Source of the DNA: Fructobacillus americanaquae | GTDB lineage: Bacteria > Bacillota > Bacilli > Lactobacillales > Lactobacillaceae | Direction: 5' to 3' | Assembly (NCBI RefSeq): GCF_024029775.1 | Contig: NZ_CP097122.1 | Coordinates: forward strand, 186,001-250,000 | Length of the DNA: 64,000 nt | In this document: one piece after another, positions 36,501 to 47,701 of the stretch | Layout of the letters: every line of letters begins with the position of its first letter | How positions within the stretch are numbered: position 1 is the first letter of the stretch | Position numbers and translations under genes: made by a program | The notes under the pieces: model-generated | Told to the model about the DNA's origin: nothing | Database searches by the model: none | Seen by the model: the letters and a program-made list of their open reading frames with translations, nothing else

Positions 36501-37790
36501 ATGTCTTCAATCGTGATTGCCGGCGCCCAATGGGGTGACGAAGGAAAAGGTAAAATTACAGACTTTCTCAGTCAGAAATCCGACTTCGTTGTCCGCTACG
36601 CGGGTGGCGACAACGCTGGCCATACATTGGTCATCGATGGTAAAAAACTCCACGTACAGTTGATTCCCTCAGGAATTTTCTTGCATCAGGTTACCAATGT
36701 AATTGGTACCGGTGTTGTGGTCAACCCAGAAACACTATTTAATGAAATTAACTATTTAAAGGAAAACGGTGTCACCGTTCATAACTTGAAGGTTTCTTCA
36801 AGAGCCCAAGTGATTATGCCTTATCATCCCCTTTTTGATGCTTTGCAAGAAGGTTTAAAGGAAGAAAAGATTGGAACGACCCACAAGGGAATCGGACCTG
36901 CCTACCAGGATAAGTTGGATCGAATTGGGATCCGCATTGCTGATTTGCTTGAACCAAAGGTTTTGGAAAAGCGCTTAAAGCAAGCACTGAAGGTGAAGAA
37001 CTTGTTCTTGACCAAGGTTTATGACCGCGAACCCCTTGATTTTGATAAAATCTTCAACCAATACAAGGAATACGGCGAAAAGTTGCGTCCCTTTGTGGCC
37101 GACACTTCCTATTTAATTAACGAAGCTTTGGACAACGACAAGCGCGTTTTGTTCGAAGGCGCCCAGGGCATCATGTTGGACATCGACCATGGTACTTATC
37201 CATTCGTTACATCGTCTAACCCAATTGCTGGTGGTGCTGCCGTCGGTGCCGGAATTGGTCCAAACCGGATTGACCAAGTTGTTGGTGTTGCCAAGGTCTA
37301 TTGCTCTCGTGTTGGTGAAGGTCCCTTCCCAACTGAATTGTTCGATGAAGTTGGCAATACCATCCGCGACGTCGCCCACGAATATGGCGTTGTCACGGGT
37401 CGTCCCCGCCGAATCGGTTGGTTGGACACGGTCGCTTTGCGTCATGCCAAGCGTGTTTCTGGCTTGACACAGCTTTCCTTGAACTGCTTGGATGTCTTGT
37501 CTGGCTTTGAAACCGTTAAGGTGGCCACACACTACAAGTTGGATGGCCAGGTCATCGACCACTACCCTGCTTCCGAAGCTGATTTGGAACGCTGCGAACC
37601 AGTTTATGAAGAATTGCCTGGTTGGTCAGAAGACATCACCAAGGCCAAGTCACTTGAGGACTTGCCTGAAAACGCTCGCAACTACTTGAAGCGCGTGTGC
37701 GAAATCGTTGACTTGCCTTTGGCAACCTTTGCCGTTGGTCCAGACCGCGATGCCACAAACGTCTTAACTGATTTGTGGGAAAGCAACTAA
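36501..37790 (+). CDS. purA: Adenylosuccinate synthetase
   Basis: 429 residues. Makes adenylosuccinate from IMP, aspartate and GTP. N-terminal P-loop WGDEGKGK (11-18) with the catalytic Asp, then [19 protein letters not shown], and the C-terminal [12 protein letters not shown]. Typical length. AAAGAGG before the ATG. Divergent partner of purB. Confidence 0.97.
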   Translation: MSSIVIAGAQWGDEGKGKITDFLSQKSDFVVRYAGGDNAGHTLVIDGKKLHVQLIPSGIFLHQVTNVIGTGVVVNPETLFNEINYLKENGVTVHNLKVSSRAQVIMPYHPLFDALQEGLKEEKIGTTHKGIGPAYQDKLDRIGIRIADLLEPKVLEKRLKQALKVKNLFLTKVYDREPLDFDKIFNQYKEYGEKLRPFVADTSYLINEALDNDKRVLFEGAQGIMLDIDHGTYPFVTSSNPIAGGAAVGAGIGPNRIDQVVGVAKVYCSRVGEGPFPTELFDEVGNTIRDVAHEYGVVTGRPRRIGWLDTVALRHAKRVSGLTQLSLNCLDVLSGFETVKVATHYKLDGQVIDHYPASEADLERCEPVYEELPGWSEDITKAKSLEDLPENARNYLKRVCEIVDLPLATFAVGPDRDATNVLTDLWESN

Positions 37791-37800
37791 AGAACTACTT

Positions 37801-37860
37801 GGCGACAGTGTCCTGCCGGCCTGACCGGTATGGTCGGACTGCAAGCTCTGTCGCCTTTTT
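37801..37860 (+). terminator. purA terminator
   Basis: GGCGACAG (37801-37808) pairs with CTGTCGCC before TTTTTC; a large, GC-rich loop contains a second stem. Confidence 0.85.
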
Positions 37861-37926
37861 CTTTGCTGATATTGCTTTAATCTAGTCTTGCTAGACTAAA
37901 GCACCAGCAGAAACGGAGATTATGTT

Positions 37927-38883
37927 ATGAAAACCTTTGATTACGATGCTATTCGTCTTTTACCTAAAAAATCAGTCTTGAAGTCTCGCCTTGAAGCCGA
38001 TACTTCTGTAACTCTTGGAAACCACACCTTCAAGTTGCCCGTTATGCCAGCCAACATGGCCACGGTTATCGATGAAAACTTGGCCGAATGGTTAGCTTCC
38101 AATGGCTACTTCTACGTGATGCACCGCTTCCAACCCGAAACGCGCTTTGACTTCGTTCAAAACATCCAATCTAAGGGCTTGATTGCGTCCATTAGTCTTG
38201 GGATTACGGATGGCGAATACGCCTTAATTGATCAATTCAAGGAAGCACAAATCACACCGGACTACATCACCATCGATGTTGCCCACGGTCATTCCGACTA
38301 TGTCATCAAGATGGTGACTTATATTAAGGAAAACTTGCCAGATGCCTTCTTGATTGTTGGTAACTTGGGAACACCAGAAGCCATCGTTGAAATCGAAGCT
38401 GCCGGTGCCGATGCAACCAAGGTCGGAATCGGACCTGGTAAGGCCTGCATCACCAAGGACAAGACTGGCTTTGGAACCAATGGGTGGCAATTAGCCGCCA
38501 TCGCCCAATGCGCCCAGGTAGCCACTAAGCCAATCATCGCCGATGGTGGTATCCGCCACAACGGCGACATCGCTAAGTCAATTCGCTTTGGCGCAACAAT
38601 GGTCATGGTCGGTTCAATGTTTGCCGGTCACGATGAAACGCCTGGTGACTTGATTGAACAGGATGGCAAGACTTACAAGGCTTACTTTGGTTCTGCTTCA
38701 GCTTACCAAAAGGGTCACTCCCACAATGTGGAAGGTCGCAAGTTGTTGGTGCCTTACAAGGGCCCTATCCAAAACACTTTGACCGAAATGGAAGAAGACA
38801 TCCAGTCAGCGATTTCTTATGCCGGTGGTCGTGATTTGAACAGCCTTAAGACAGTCGACTACGTTGTCCTAACTGACTATTAA
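37927..38883 (+). CDS. guaC: GMP reductase
   Basis: 318 residues. Converts GMP to IMP with NADPH, recycling guanine to adenine nucleotides. IMPDH/GMPR barrel without a CBS insert: [24 protein letters not shown], catalytic Cys loop [12 protein letters not shown], and [16 protein letters not shown]. Length matches the GuaC type of Firmicutes. CGGAG before the ATG. Separate terminators on both sides, so it is independently expressed but next to purA, which uses its IMP product. Confidence 0.95.
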   Translation: MKTFDYDAIRLLPKKSVLKSRLEADTSVTLGNHTFKLPVMPANMATVIDENLAEWLASNGYFYVMHRFQPETRFDFVQNIQSKGLIASISLGITDGEYALIDQFKEAQITPDYITIDVAHGHSDYVIKMVTYIKENLPDAFLIVGNLGTPEAIVEIEAAGADATKVGIGPGKACITKDKTGFGTNGWQLAAIAQCAQVATKPIIADGGIRHNGDIAKSIRFGATMVMVGSMFAGHDETPGDLIEQDGKTYKAYFGSASAYQKGHSHNVEGRKLLVPYKGPIQNTLTEMEEDIQSAISYAGGRDLNSLKTVDYVVLTDY

Positions 38884-38946
38884 TCTAACTCTTCCTCGCC
38901 CTCGCCTCGCTGATGCTGAGTACACTGGCGACGAAATGATGAAAGC

Positions 38947-38986
38947 AAAAAATGATTGCAGCCCCTATGGCTACAATCATTTTTAT
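38947..38986. terminator. Bidirectional terminator
   Basis: ATGATTG-C-AGCC / GGCT-A-CAATCAT stem, A-run before and T-run after, between guaC and the convergent hydrolase. Confidence 0.85.
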
Positions 38987-38996
38987 TTTATCTATA

Positions 38997-39845
38997 TTAA
39001 TTTTGCAAGAACTTTAAGATGTCTTGATCAACGGTCTGATTTTCATGAAGCTTTGAGTGTTGACCACCTGCCCCTTCAATCAGCGTTTCCTGATAAGTAC
39101 TTGGCTGACGTACAAAGTACTTCAAGGCCTTGGACGAATTGTTATAAACGGTCGTATCAGAGGCGGAACCACCAGTCGAATTACCGTAGATATTCAAGAC
39201 CTTCGTCGAGTGGTTTTGATAGTAAGCCGTCAGACCCGCTAAGCGGTTAAAGATTTCGGTCTTCGTTTGCGGCTCACCTTCGGCACTTAACGGTGAATTT
39301 GACTGCGGGTTAGCTAAAATCAGCCCGTTGTACGTCCCGGCAATCGAGATTTGGCGGACCACCTTCGGCAGGTCGTGACCATTATCAGCTGCATTCATCA
39401 GGTAAAAAGCAATCGCCATATTTCCCATCGAATGACCAATCAGGTTGACGGACCGAATTCCTTGCTGACTCAGCTTGGTCATAATGGTCGTGACCCACTT
39501 GGCCGTTTGGTTAAAGTCTTGGCTCTTATTGTTATCAAACTGGACCAAGATAATCGGATTTTTGTCACCGGGGGCAATCGTCTTATCCATGGTGACTGTG
39601 CCGTCTTTGGCAACCGTTACATTAATTCGTCGGTTGGAATAATCATGGTCCACCAAGTACTGGCTCATCGACTTTTCGGCATTGCGGCTGGAACCATAGC
39701 CGTGAAAGAAGACCGTGGCCTCCTTTGGTCGCTGGCCATTCTGCTCGGACAAGGTTGGACTCATTTTGGCACCAACCAGATAAAAGACCACCCCGATTGC
39801 CACTAGCGCAACCAGAATGCCCCAAAACAACTTCTTTTTAAACAC
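38997..39845 (-). CDS. DUF915 alpha/beta hydrolase, membrane anchored
   Basis: 282 residues from a GTG at 39845 (AAGGAG six bases upstream). One N-terminal membrane helix (LFWGILVALVAIGVVFYLV) or signal, then the DUF915 hydrolase: HGYGSSRNAEKSM after the first strand, nucleophile elbow GHSMGN, and late catalytic His in QHSKLHEN. Substrate unknown; the family is common in lactic acid bacteria and is probably extracytoplasmic esterase-like. A clear paralogue lies at 59582-60436. Confidence 0.85.
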   Translation of the reverse strand: MFKKKLFWGILVALVAIGVVFYLVGAKMSPTLSEQNGQRPKEATVFFHGYGSSRNAEKSMSQYLVDHDYSNRRINVTVAKDGTVTMDKTIAPGDKNPIILVQFDNNKSQDFNQTAKWVTTIMTKLSQQGIRSVNLIGHSMGNMAIAFYLMNAADNGHDLPKVVRQISIAGTYNGLILANPQSNSPLSAEGEPQTKTEIFNRLAGLTAYYQNHSTKVLNIYGNSTGGSASDTTVYNNSSKALKYFVRQPSTYQETLIEGAGGQHSKLHENQTVDQDILKFLQN

Positions 39846-40010
39846 TGAAACTCCTTCCAAGATTCCTCATTTGATGTCTAAAATTATACCGCTCTTATCA
39901 ACGAAAAGTAAGCTTTTAAAGTTCGAACCCCTTTTATTTCACAGCTGATTTTCTTTATAATGGCGTGGTAGATTCAATTTTCAACCGAAAAACAAATTGG
40001 AGGTTTTTAA

Positions 40011-41698
<1,688 letters not shown>

Positions 41699-41730
41699 AG
41701 ATTTAACAAAGACCCTCGACCTACATGAAA

Positions 41731-41782
41731 CGAACAAAAAGAACCAAAGATACGACAAATTGTCGATCTTTGGTTCTTTTGC
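41731..41782. terminator. Bidirectional terminator
   Basis: AAAAGAACCAAAGAT (41737-41751) with its complement (41766-41780), 15 pairs, between converging genes. Confidence 0.9.
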
Positions 41783-41840
41783 TGTGGTCGCGATTTGATA
41801 GTTGGTCGAGGAAAGCTCGCCTCCCAGCAAATCAGTTCTC

Positions 41841-43013
41841 TTATTTCATTGAGGCTTCCAAGAGGTTGCGGACGTCTGTCGTCGTCATCTTCACAAAGGC
41901 ATTTTGATCCAAGTGATTAACTTGAACCGCACTCTTAGCCATGGCATCAAAGTCCTGGTCCGTCTCAATGCCAACACCAGGCAATGTCGTTGGTACATCA
42001 AGACTAGCCAACCATTCCCGGGTCTTTGCGATTGTCTGGGTGGCAACAGTATCATCATCCCCCGTCAAGTCCCAGACATTCCGTCCCAAGGAAACAAAAT
42101 AAGGCTTTGTCTCTTCTGAATAGATAAAGCCTAACCAGTGTGGCGTCAAAATTCCCAGGCCAACACCGTGAGTGATGTCATAATAAGCTGACAATTCGTG
42201 TTCGATTGGGTGCACTGACCATGAATTGACATTGCCTGTCCGTGGCAAGCCGTTCAAAGCCATGGTTGAGGCCCACATCAAATTAGCTCGAGCATCGTAG
42301 TTATCGGGTTCACGCAAGGCAACTGGCGCCCACTTAATCACAGTCCGCATAATCCCTTCAATCAAGCCATTGCGAACATCGTTTTCGTAACCCTTTTGGT
42401 CAAAGTATTGTTCCGTCAAATGACTAAAGATATCAATTGATCCGGCTGCCGTTTGCCACTTTGAAACTGAGAACGTCAAACTTGGATCCAGGAAGGAAAC
42501 GGCCGGTGTATTCGGACCACCGGTTCCCAACTTTTGTTTCGTTTCTGGGTTGGAAATCACAGAACCAGTGTTCATCTCAGTTCCGGTAGCCGCCAACGTT
42601 AAAATGTCGACAACGGGCAACTGGTCAATGGCAAAGCGCTTCTTGGAATCCAAAACCAAGTCCCAAGGGTCGCCGTCATAGAACTTGGCAGAAGCGATGA
42701 CCTTTGAAGCATCGATAACAGACCCACCACCAACGGCTAAGATGACATCGATATCGTTGTCTTTCACTAATTTTTGTCCCTCACGGACTGAGGCAATCTT
42801 TGGATTGGGCTCAATCCCAGACAATTCTGTCACATCCAAACCTGCCAGCGCCTTGATCGCGCGTTCGTACAGACCTGATTTTTTAATTGAACCACCCCCG
42901 TAGGTTACGAGCACCTTTTGACCAAATTGGGCAATAGCAGCCTGCAATTCAGTGTCCAAGCGATCTTTCCCGAAACGAATATCAGTTGTGTTCTTAAATG
43001 TAAAATTTTCCAT
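41841..43013 (-). CDS. Iron-containing alcohol dehydrogenase (YqhD/butanol dehydrogenase type)
   Basis: 390 residues. Group III dehydrogenase: GGGSVID nucleotide motif, TLAATGTEMN, and the metal ligands in DIFSHLTE and the HELSAYYDITHGVGL segment. Reduces aldehydes with NADPH in relatives (BdhA, YqhD). Start ATG (MENFTFKNTT) with AAGGAG 11 bases upstream. Stands alone. Aldehyde substrate unknown; adds to the redox-sink genes of the window. Confidence 0.92.
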   Translation of the reverse strand: MENFTFKNTTDIRFGKDRLDTELQAAIAQFGQKVLVTYGGGSIKKSGLYERAIKALAGLDVTELSGIEPNPKIASVREGQKLVKDNDIDVILAVGGGSVIDASKVIASAKFYDGDPWDLVLDSKKRFAIDQLPVVDILTLAATGTEMNTGSVISNPETKQKLGTGGPNTPAVSFLDPSLTFSVSKWQTAAGSIDIFSHLTEQYFDQKGYENDVRNGLIEGIMRTVIKWAPVALREPDNYDARANLMWASTMALNGLPRTGNVNSWSVHPIEHELSAYYDITHGVGLGILTPHWLGFIYSEETKPYFVSLGRNVWDLTGDDDTVATQTIAKTREWLASLDVPTTLPGVGIETDQDFDAMAKSAVQVNHLDQNAFVKMTTTDVRNLLEASMK

Positions 43014-43213
43014 TTTTGACAGAACTCCTTTTTAAACATACAAGCAGACCATTTGTAATTTAAATAGCCTGTTTGCTCGACTTAAACCCCCTGAAAGGTT
43101 TGTGCATCCATTTTAGAGGAACAAAACCCATCTGTCAATTTTCCATATACCACTCTTGATCATTACGGCAGCGACGGGCAATTGGCCAGTAGTTAACAAT
43201 AGCTGATTTTAAC

Positions 43214-43247
43214 AAAAAAGCTCGCTAACACTCAGTGCTAGCGAGCT
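43214..43247 (-). terminator. Terminator of the tautomerase gene
   Basis: AGCTCGCTA / TAGCGAGCT stem, T-run on the minus strand, directly after the stop. Confidence 0.9.
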
Positions 43248-43254
43248 AATTTTA

Positions 43255-43647
43255 TTAAAGGTCACCGTTCAAGAAATGATTCTTTCCCTCACCAAATGAC
43301 CAGTCTTCAGCGTGGTTGCTGATAAAGGAGATAATGACATCTTCCCGGCGAACGCCGGCTTTATCAGCCAAGACGGCCACCAATGACTTCGTGAATTCCT
43401 TCTTGGCCTTCACTGGACGTGGCGTTGACAATACCGTAAAGAACAAAACCTTGTCTGAACGGTCATAGCCAAGACCAACATCTTGAAAATTAATTTCATA
43501 GTCTTCGTGTTGCGTCACGATTTGGAAACGGTCACGGTCTGGTAATGACAACGTTTCCTTGGCAACGTCAAAAGACAGTTGCATGATATTCTTAATTTCT
43601 GCGGGTTCGTACTGCCCCTTAATCAAGTCAATTTTCATTAATGGCAT
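43255..43647 (-). CDS. Tautomerase family protein
   Basis: 130 residues from the second ATG (43647), giving MPLMKIDLIKGQ; removal of Met exposes the catalytic Pro1 of tautomerases, which decides the start over the ATG two codons earlier (GAGGAG is eight bases upstream). Longer than the 60-residue 4-OT subunits and resembling Tautomerase_2 proteins that combine two beta-alpha-beta units. Substrate unknown. Confidence 0.88.
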   Translation of the reverse strand: MPLMKIDLIKGQYEPAEIKNIMQLSFDVAKETLSLPDRDRFQIVTQHEDYEINFQDVGLGYDRSDKVLFFTVLSTPRPVKAKKEFTKSLVAVLADKAGVRREDVIISFISNHAEDWSFGEGKNHFLNGDL

Positions 43648-43698
43648 GCGCATTTCTCCTCATGTGGCTTTGCTAATAGACTAATCCTAGCATAAAAG

Positions 43699-43929
43699 CC
43701 CGGTAGGCACAATCGCGAGTGTGATGAACACTGACAAAGCTTACTGCGACGCTGACGACGGGCGGTTTTGCCCTACTCGCGCCTAGTAGACAGCAGGCAT
43801 TCTCACACAGCATGCTGAGGGACCCCTCGTGCAGGCCGGTTGGCTTGCCTATCCAGCAATCAACTGACACAGCAAGATGCGGAGCCCTTCATGTAGTCCG
43901 CTTTACTCGCATAACTGGCAATCACAGCC
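43699..43929. repeat. Cluster of three imperfect, GC-rich direct repeats
   Basis: Between the tautomerase and thiM genes, three units run head to tail: 43699-43780, 43781-43848 and 43847-43910, and a partial fourth to 43929. Each starts GCCT/GCCC and ends (C/T)TYGC on the plus strand; the middle two share CAGCA, then ACACAGCA, then GG-CCC and CCG blocks (about 70% identical over 40 bases). Clearly more GC-rich than the flanks. The weak minus-strand frame here (43673-43870) is Cys-rich and lacks an RBS. Could be a decayed repeat RNA or mobile palindrome; not identified. Confidence 0.45.
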
Positions 43930-43936
43930 AAAATCA

Positions 43937-44728
43937 TCACTGGACTTGGTGCAGGTGAATTTGCCCTTGGAGCTTTTCATCCGTCAAGTTGCCCAACTGG
44001 TCGAGCATCTTGTTCAAGAAATCAGCAGGACCAGCGACACCTTCTGCCAACGCCAATTCACCAGCAACGGGCAGCGCCGCCGTCGCATAGGCTAAATCAT
44101 CCAACGCCATGCTTTGACTAGCAAAGGCGCCCAGCAAACCATCAAGCGCGTCCCCCATGCCAACATTGGTTGCCAATTGGCTTGCCGAGTTATCAATCTG
44201 GTAAACGGTCTGGCCGTCTGAAACTAAGTCATGAACCCCAGTGGCGACCACAACAGCATCCAGTTTTTGGGCCGCCTTCAAGGCAATTTCAATTGGGTCA
44301 GCCGTACCTCGGCCGGCATCAATGCCATGACTTTCCCATTTCACTTCAGCCAAGGTTGCGACCTCACCAAGATTACCACGTACGATGCTCACTTTAACTG
44401 TTTTCAAAAGTTCCTTGGCACGCTTGGATCGTAGTGGCGTCGCACCAACGGCAACCGGATCAAAAACAACAGGGAGGCCTAACGCGTTCGCTGTCTGCCC
44501 GCTATTAATCATCACTTTTTGTGAATTGGCGGAAGTTGAACCCAAATTCAAGGTCACGGCATTGGCAATTTTTGTCAAATCAGCAGCATCCAGCGGATCT
44601 TCCAGCATAATTGGTGAAGCTCCAATATAGGCAATGGCATTGGCCACCAATTGGGGGGTAACGCTATTGGCCACGTTCAAGACGATGGGTTGGTTAGTGC
44701 GAACAGCAGTTAAAATTGTTTGGCTCAT
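43937..44728 (-). CDS. thiM: Hydroxyethylthiazole kinase
   Basis: 263 residues. Phosphorylates 4-methyl-5-(2-hydroxyethyl)thiazole for thiamine salvage. Ribokinase-like fold: NVANSVTPQLVANAIAYIGASPIM, VFDPVAVGATPLR, RGNLGEV, and NVGMGDALDGLLGAF, where the usual GTGC is replaced by GMGD with Asp as base. The ATG overlaps the thiE stop (ATGA). Last gene of the TPP-regulated operon. Confidence 0.95.
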   Translation of the reverse strand: MSQTILTAVRTNQPIVLNVANSVTPQLVANAIAYIGASPIMLEDPLDAADLTKIANAVTLNLGSTSANSQKVMINSGQTANALGLPVVFDPVAVGATPLRSKRAKELLKTVKVSIVRGNLGEVATLAEVKWESHGIDAGRGTADPIEIALKAAQKLDAVVVATGVHDLVSDGQTVYQIDNSASQLATNVGMGDALDGLLGAFASQSMALDDLAYATAALPVAGELALAEGVAGPADFLNKMLDQLGNLTDEKLQGQIHLHQVQ

Positions 44729-45372
44729 TTTGTCACTCCTCGTAATTTTTGAACACTGCGTTGAATATCATCACTAGCAGTAATGGCCGAAATCACGGCA
44801 ACACCGGCAATCGGCAACTCCGCCAATTCCTGACAGTTGTCTTCTTGAATACCACCAATGGCCACAACCGGTAACGAACTTTTTGACGCAACCGAAAAGA
44901 CACCTTTTGGACCAATGGCCTCCTTCACTTCTTCCTTACTTGTCGTTGCAAAGGCGGGGCCAACACCCAAGTAATCAACGACTGCCAAATCAGCTTCACT
45001 GGCAGCCAGCTCTTTTAAGTCATGGACGGATAACCCAAGTAGTAAACCAGGAGCTACCTGATGAATTTCTTGCACTGGGGTATCGCCCTGACCAACATGC
45101 AGACCATCCGCCTGGATGGCCAGTGCCAATGGCAGGTCGTCATCGACATACAAAGGAACATTGGCTGCTTTCGTAATACTTCTGATTTTCTGTCCCAATG
45201 CCACTTTTTCGGCTTGGTTCAACTTCGAGTGGTCCTTTTCTCGGTACTGAACAGAAGTGACGCCGGCGTCACAGGCCGCTTGAACCACGCGAATCACTTC
45301 ATTGGGATCATCGTTGACGTTTTGGCTACCAACAACAAGATAAACCATTAATGACGTCGGATCAAAATTCAT
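44725..45372 (-). CDS. thiE: Thiamine-phosphate synthase
   Basis: 215 residues from ATG at 45372 (MNFDPTSLMVYLVVGSQN), eight bases after AAGGAGG; the frame extends upstream but inside thiD. Couples HMP-PP and HET-P to thiamine phosphate. TIM-barrel motifs VQYREKDHS, LYVDDDLPLAL, ADGLHVGQGD and VAIGGI are visible. Overlaps the thiD end by 11 bases, so coupled translation. Confidence 0.95.
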   Translation of the reverse strand: MNFDPTSLMVYLVVGSQNVNDDPNEVIRVVQAACDAGVTSVQYREKDHSKLNQAEKVALGQKIRSITKAANVPLYVDDDLPLALAIQADGLHVGQGDTPVQEIHQVAPGLLLGLSVHDLKELAASEADLAVVDYLGVGPAFATTSKEEVKEAIGPKGVFSVASKSSLPVVAIGGIQEDNCQELAELPIAGVAVISAITASDDIQRSVQKLRGVTK

Positions 45373-46201
45373 AATCTTTTCCTCCTTCATCTGCTGGATC
45401 CGACCACTGCCCATGGTTCAAAGGACCATGGCCGTGACCAATAACTAACGGCTGACCAATAATGGCGTTCATATAGCGGTGGCCCTTTTCGATGGCCTTG
45501 CGCAAAGAATCACCTTGAGCCAAAAAGGACGTAATTGCAGCTGAGAGGGTATCCCCTGTCCCGTGTTTGCTTGACGTTTCAACCTTTTGTCCTTCTAGCC
45601 AAAAACCGACTTCGTTTTCCAATAAAACATAATCATAAATGACGGCACCTTCACCGTGGCCACCCTTAACGATAACATTTGGAACGCCCAATGCTTGTAT
45701 CTTTTGACCAGCCGTGACCATGTCATCACGAGTACTGATTTTCATATCGGCTAAGAGTTCGGCTTCGGGGAGATTTGGTGTCAACAGCGTAGCTAATGGC
45801 AGCAAGTGGTTTTTCAAGGCCGCTATCCCAGCTGAGTCGAGCAAGCTGGCCCCACCCTTGGCAACCATCACCGGATCAACCACCAAATTCTTTTGTTGGT
45901 AGTGACGAATGTTTTTAGCCACCTGCAGAACGCGAGCTTCATCAAAGAGCGCTCCAGTTTTCGCTGCGCGGACGTCAAAGTCAGCCATCACCGAGGCAAA
46001 TTGCTGGTCAATTACGGCCAAATCAGTTGGATAAGCCCCCTGGACCCCCAGTGTATTTTGCGCTGTTAACCCGGCCACCACGACCGCGGAATAAGTCTTG
46101 CAAGCCTGCATGGTCTTGATATCGGCCTGCATGCCGGCACCACCCCCAGAATCGGACCCAGCAATGGTCAATCCTGTCGGATATTGGTTTGCATCAATCA
46201 T
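45362..46201 (-). CDS. thiD: Hydroxymethylpyrimidine/phosphomethylpyrimidine kinase
   Basis: 279 residues. Phosphorylates HMP twice to HMP-PP. N-terminal GLTIAGSDSGGGAGMQADIKTM, VDPVMVAKGG, LLTPNLPEAELL, and the anion-hole SKHGTGDTLSAAI. RBS GGAGG inside the tenA end; the original tenA stop overlapped the ATG (ATGA). Second gene of the operon. Confidence 0.96.
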   Translation of the reverse strand: MIDANQYPTGLTIAGSDSGGGAGMQADIKTMQACKTYSAVVVAGLTAQNTLGVQGAYPTDLAVIDQQFASVMADFDVRAAKTGALFDEARVLQVAKNIRHYQQKNLVVDPVMVAKGGASLLDSAGIAALKNHLLPLATLLTPNLPEAELLADMKISTRDDMVTAGQKIQALGVPNVIVKGGHGEGAVIYDYVLLENEVGFWLEGQKVETSSKHGTGDTLSAAITSFLAQGDSLRKAIEKGHRYMNAIIGQPLVIGHGHGPLNHGQWSDPADEGGKDYEF

Positions 46202-46853
46202 CTTGTTGCCTCCATTCCCTGTAAGAAGAATTGATTTTCATACTTTGTTGATTGGATAAAAGCAGCCAAAGCCTCCTCTTGCACTTCGGGACTGACATGT
46301 TCGGCCGTCTGATTGACCAGTGACAAGATGGTCGCGTCAAACCCTTATTAAGCCCACGGTAATAGCCAACCCATGGTATAAATGGGTTATCTGGCTTGAT
46401 TAGCCCATCACGAATCAACAAATCAGCCAAATAAGCATAGTCATAGGGGCAGGCAGTTAGGGCAACCAAGCCGATAAATGGATCCTTTTCAACTGCTTTA
46501 GCCATATGGTTAACATACTGGTCCGTAACCGTTAAATTTGGGTACCTGCCTGCTTGGATACTCTTGTCGTCGGTTTGAGCCAAGTCCAACAAAATCTTAT
46601 GGGCAGCACCTTCACGATCGTCATCAGCCACTTCAGCATCAATTGTTTGACCGGTTAGTGTCTGGCAAACCTGTTCATACAGTGGCAAATAGTGACCCAG
46701 GTAACGATAATCTTGTTGCACGTAGTAGAGCAGTGCCTCAGAATTAACTTCACCAGCAATCATTGCTTGGATAAAGGGATTGGCATAAAAATTAGCCTTG
46801 TGTTCTTCCATCACTTGCATCAAGCGGTTAGAAAACGGCAGCGTCTTCGTCAT
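46198..46853 (-). pseudogene. tenA: Thiaminase II (TenA), C-terminal frameshift
   Basis: Residues 1-170 are a normal TenA: YYVQQDYRYLGHYLPLYEQV and the nucleophile Cys in TACPYDYAYLADLL. TenA hydrolyses aminomethylpyrimidine from degraded thiamine to HMP, feeding ThiD. Near 46345 one base is missing in AAGGGTTTGAC; another frame continues as DATILSLVNQTAEHVSPEVQ...QFFLQGMEATR and ends in TGA overlapping the thiD ATG. As read, the product instead has a wrong 45-residue tail ending at 46194 and loses the last helices, including the region of the active-site Glu. Recent mutation or sequence error. Confidence 0.85.
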
Positions 46854-46918
46854 TTTTTCTCCTCAATCATCACTTTATTTTGGCAGACGGTGGTGTCGGT
46901 CGTTGCCATTTAGACAAA

Positions 46919-46948
46919 ATAAAAAGCCCCCAGCCTGAGCTGAGGACT
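46919..46948 (-). terminator. Riboswitch expression-platform terminator, thi operon
   Basis: AGTCCTCAGC / GCTGGGGGCT stem and T-run on the minus strand, between the TPP aptamer and tenA. Forms when TPP is bound. Confidence 0.8.
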
Positions 46949-46994
46949 TATGCCTACTAACGATGACCAAAAAAGGCAACATCATGAGGATTTA

Positions 46995-47075
46995 AATCCG
47001 TTTTCGAAGTTTCCTGCGACCGTGCTAGCGGCATCAGGTTCAATGGGTATAATCTCAGCTCAGGGCACCCCAACT
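46995..47075 (-). promoter_or_regulatory. TPP riboswitch of the tenA-thiDEM operon
   Basis: Minus strand shows the THI element in order: GGGGTGCCC, GCTGAGA, TACCCATTGAACCTGAT, GCTAGCAC and GCGCAGGAA-like GTCGCAGGAAAC. Matches the conserved CUGAGA and ACCUGAU blocks of TPP aptamers. Thiamine pyrophosphate should shut off the operon by transcription termination. Confidence 0.95.
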
Positions 47076-47165
47076 TTATTTATCACAAAGGCAGTATAGC
47101 ACGGAAATTAAAATCCGTGTGAAAAAGTTGATTGTGAACACTTGCCACCTGCTGTAAAATCAGTT

Positions 47166-47189
47166 ATATTATAAGTATACTTATAATAT
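47166..47189. promoter_or_regulatory. Perfect 24-bp palindrome before marR
   Basis: ATATTATAAGTA followed by its exact complement, 26 bases before the marR ATG and containing a TATAAT. Best explained as the MarR autorepression operator. The core recurs at 5480-5499 and 8664-8681. Confidence 0.75.
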
Positions 47190-47214
47190 TGATGCTAACA
47201 ATAAGGAGGTCCCC

Positions 47215-47673
47215 ATGAGCCCTGTCAAAACTACTGCACTTTCTCGCTACATGGATTCAACCAATCAGAAATTCTTCAACTTATATACTGACTGGTTCCG
47301 GCAAATGAAATACCGTCTACGAGAACTTGACTTGACCCACCCCCAATTTCAAATTCTCGCTACTGTCCATGGTCTCAGTATCCAACATACCGAAGTTACT
47401 CAAATCATGGTGGCTAAGGCAGCAGACGTCGATGCCATGACCGCTTCAGCCATCATTACTAAGCTCAGCCGTGAAGATCTTTTAGACCGCTATCCTGGTA
47501 AAAAAAATCCACGTTCAAAAGCCCTATCATTAACCCAGGCTGGTGAAAAAAAATTACAACAGGCCTTAGACATCGTCAATCAATTTGACCAAGACTTCTG
47601 GAGTCAATTTGACACCTTTTTGCCAGCAAGTGTTGATCAAGCGCAGGCGGTAGTCAAAACACATCACTACTAA
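47215..47673 (+). CDS. MarR family transcriptional regulator
   Basis: 152 residues. MarR winged helix with THPQFQILATVHGL, the recognition helix region AKAADVDAMTASAIITKLSREDLLDRYPGKKNPRSKALSLTQAGEKKL, and terminal dimerisation helices. Perfect RBS AAGGAGG. Next to no obvious target gene; the palindrome overlapping its promoter suggests autoregulation. Ligand unknown. Confidence 0.9.
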   Translation: MSPVKTTALSRYMDSTNQKFFNLYTDWFRQMKYRLRELDLTHPQFQILATVHGLSIQHTEVTQIMVAKAADVDAMTASAIITKLSREDLLDRYPGKKNPRSKALSLTQAGEKKLQQALDIVNQFDQDFWSQFDTFLPASVDQAQAVVKTHHY

Positions 47674-47701
47674 AATTAGCAAAGTACACCCGCACCAATT
47701 G

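Noticed and set aside
43673-43870. Minus-strand 65-codon frame in the GC-rich repeat cluster
   Set aside because: Composition is atypical, there is no RBS, and the repeats explain it better.
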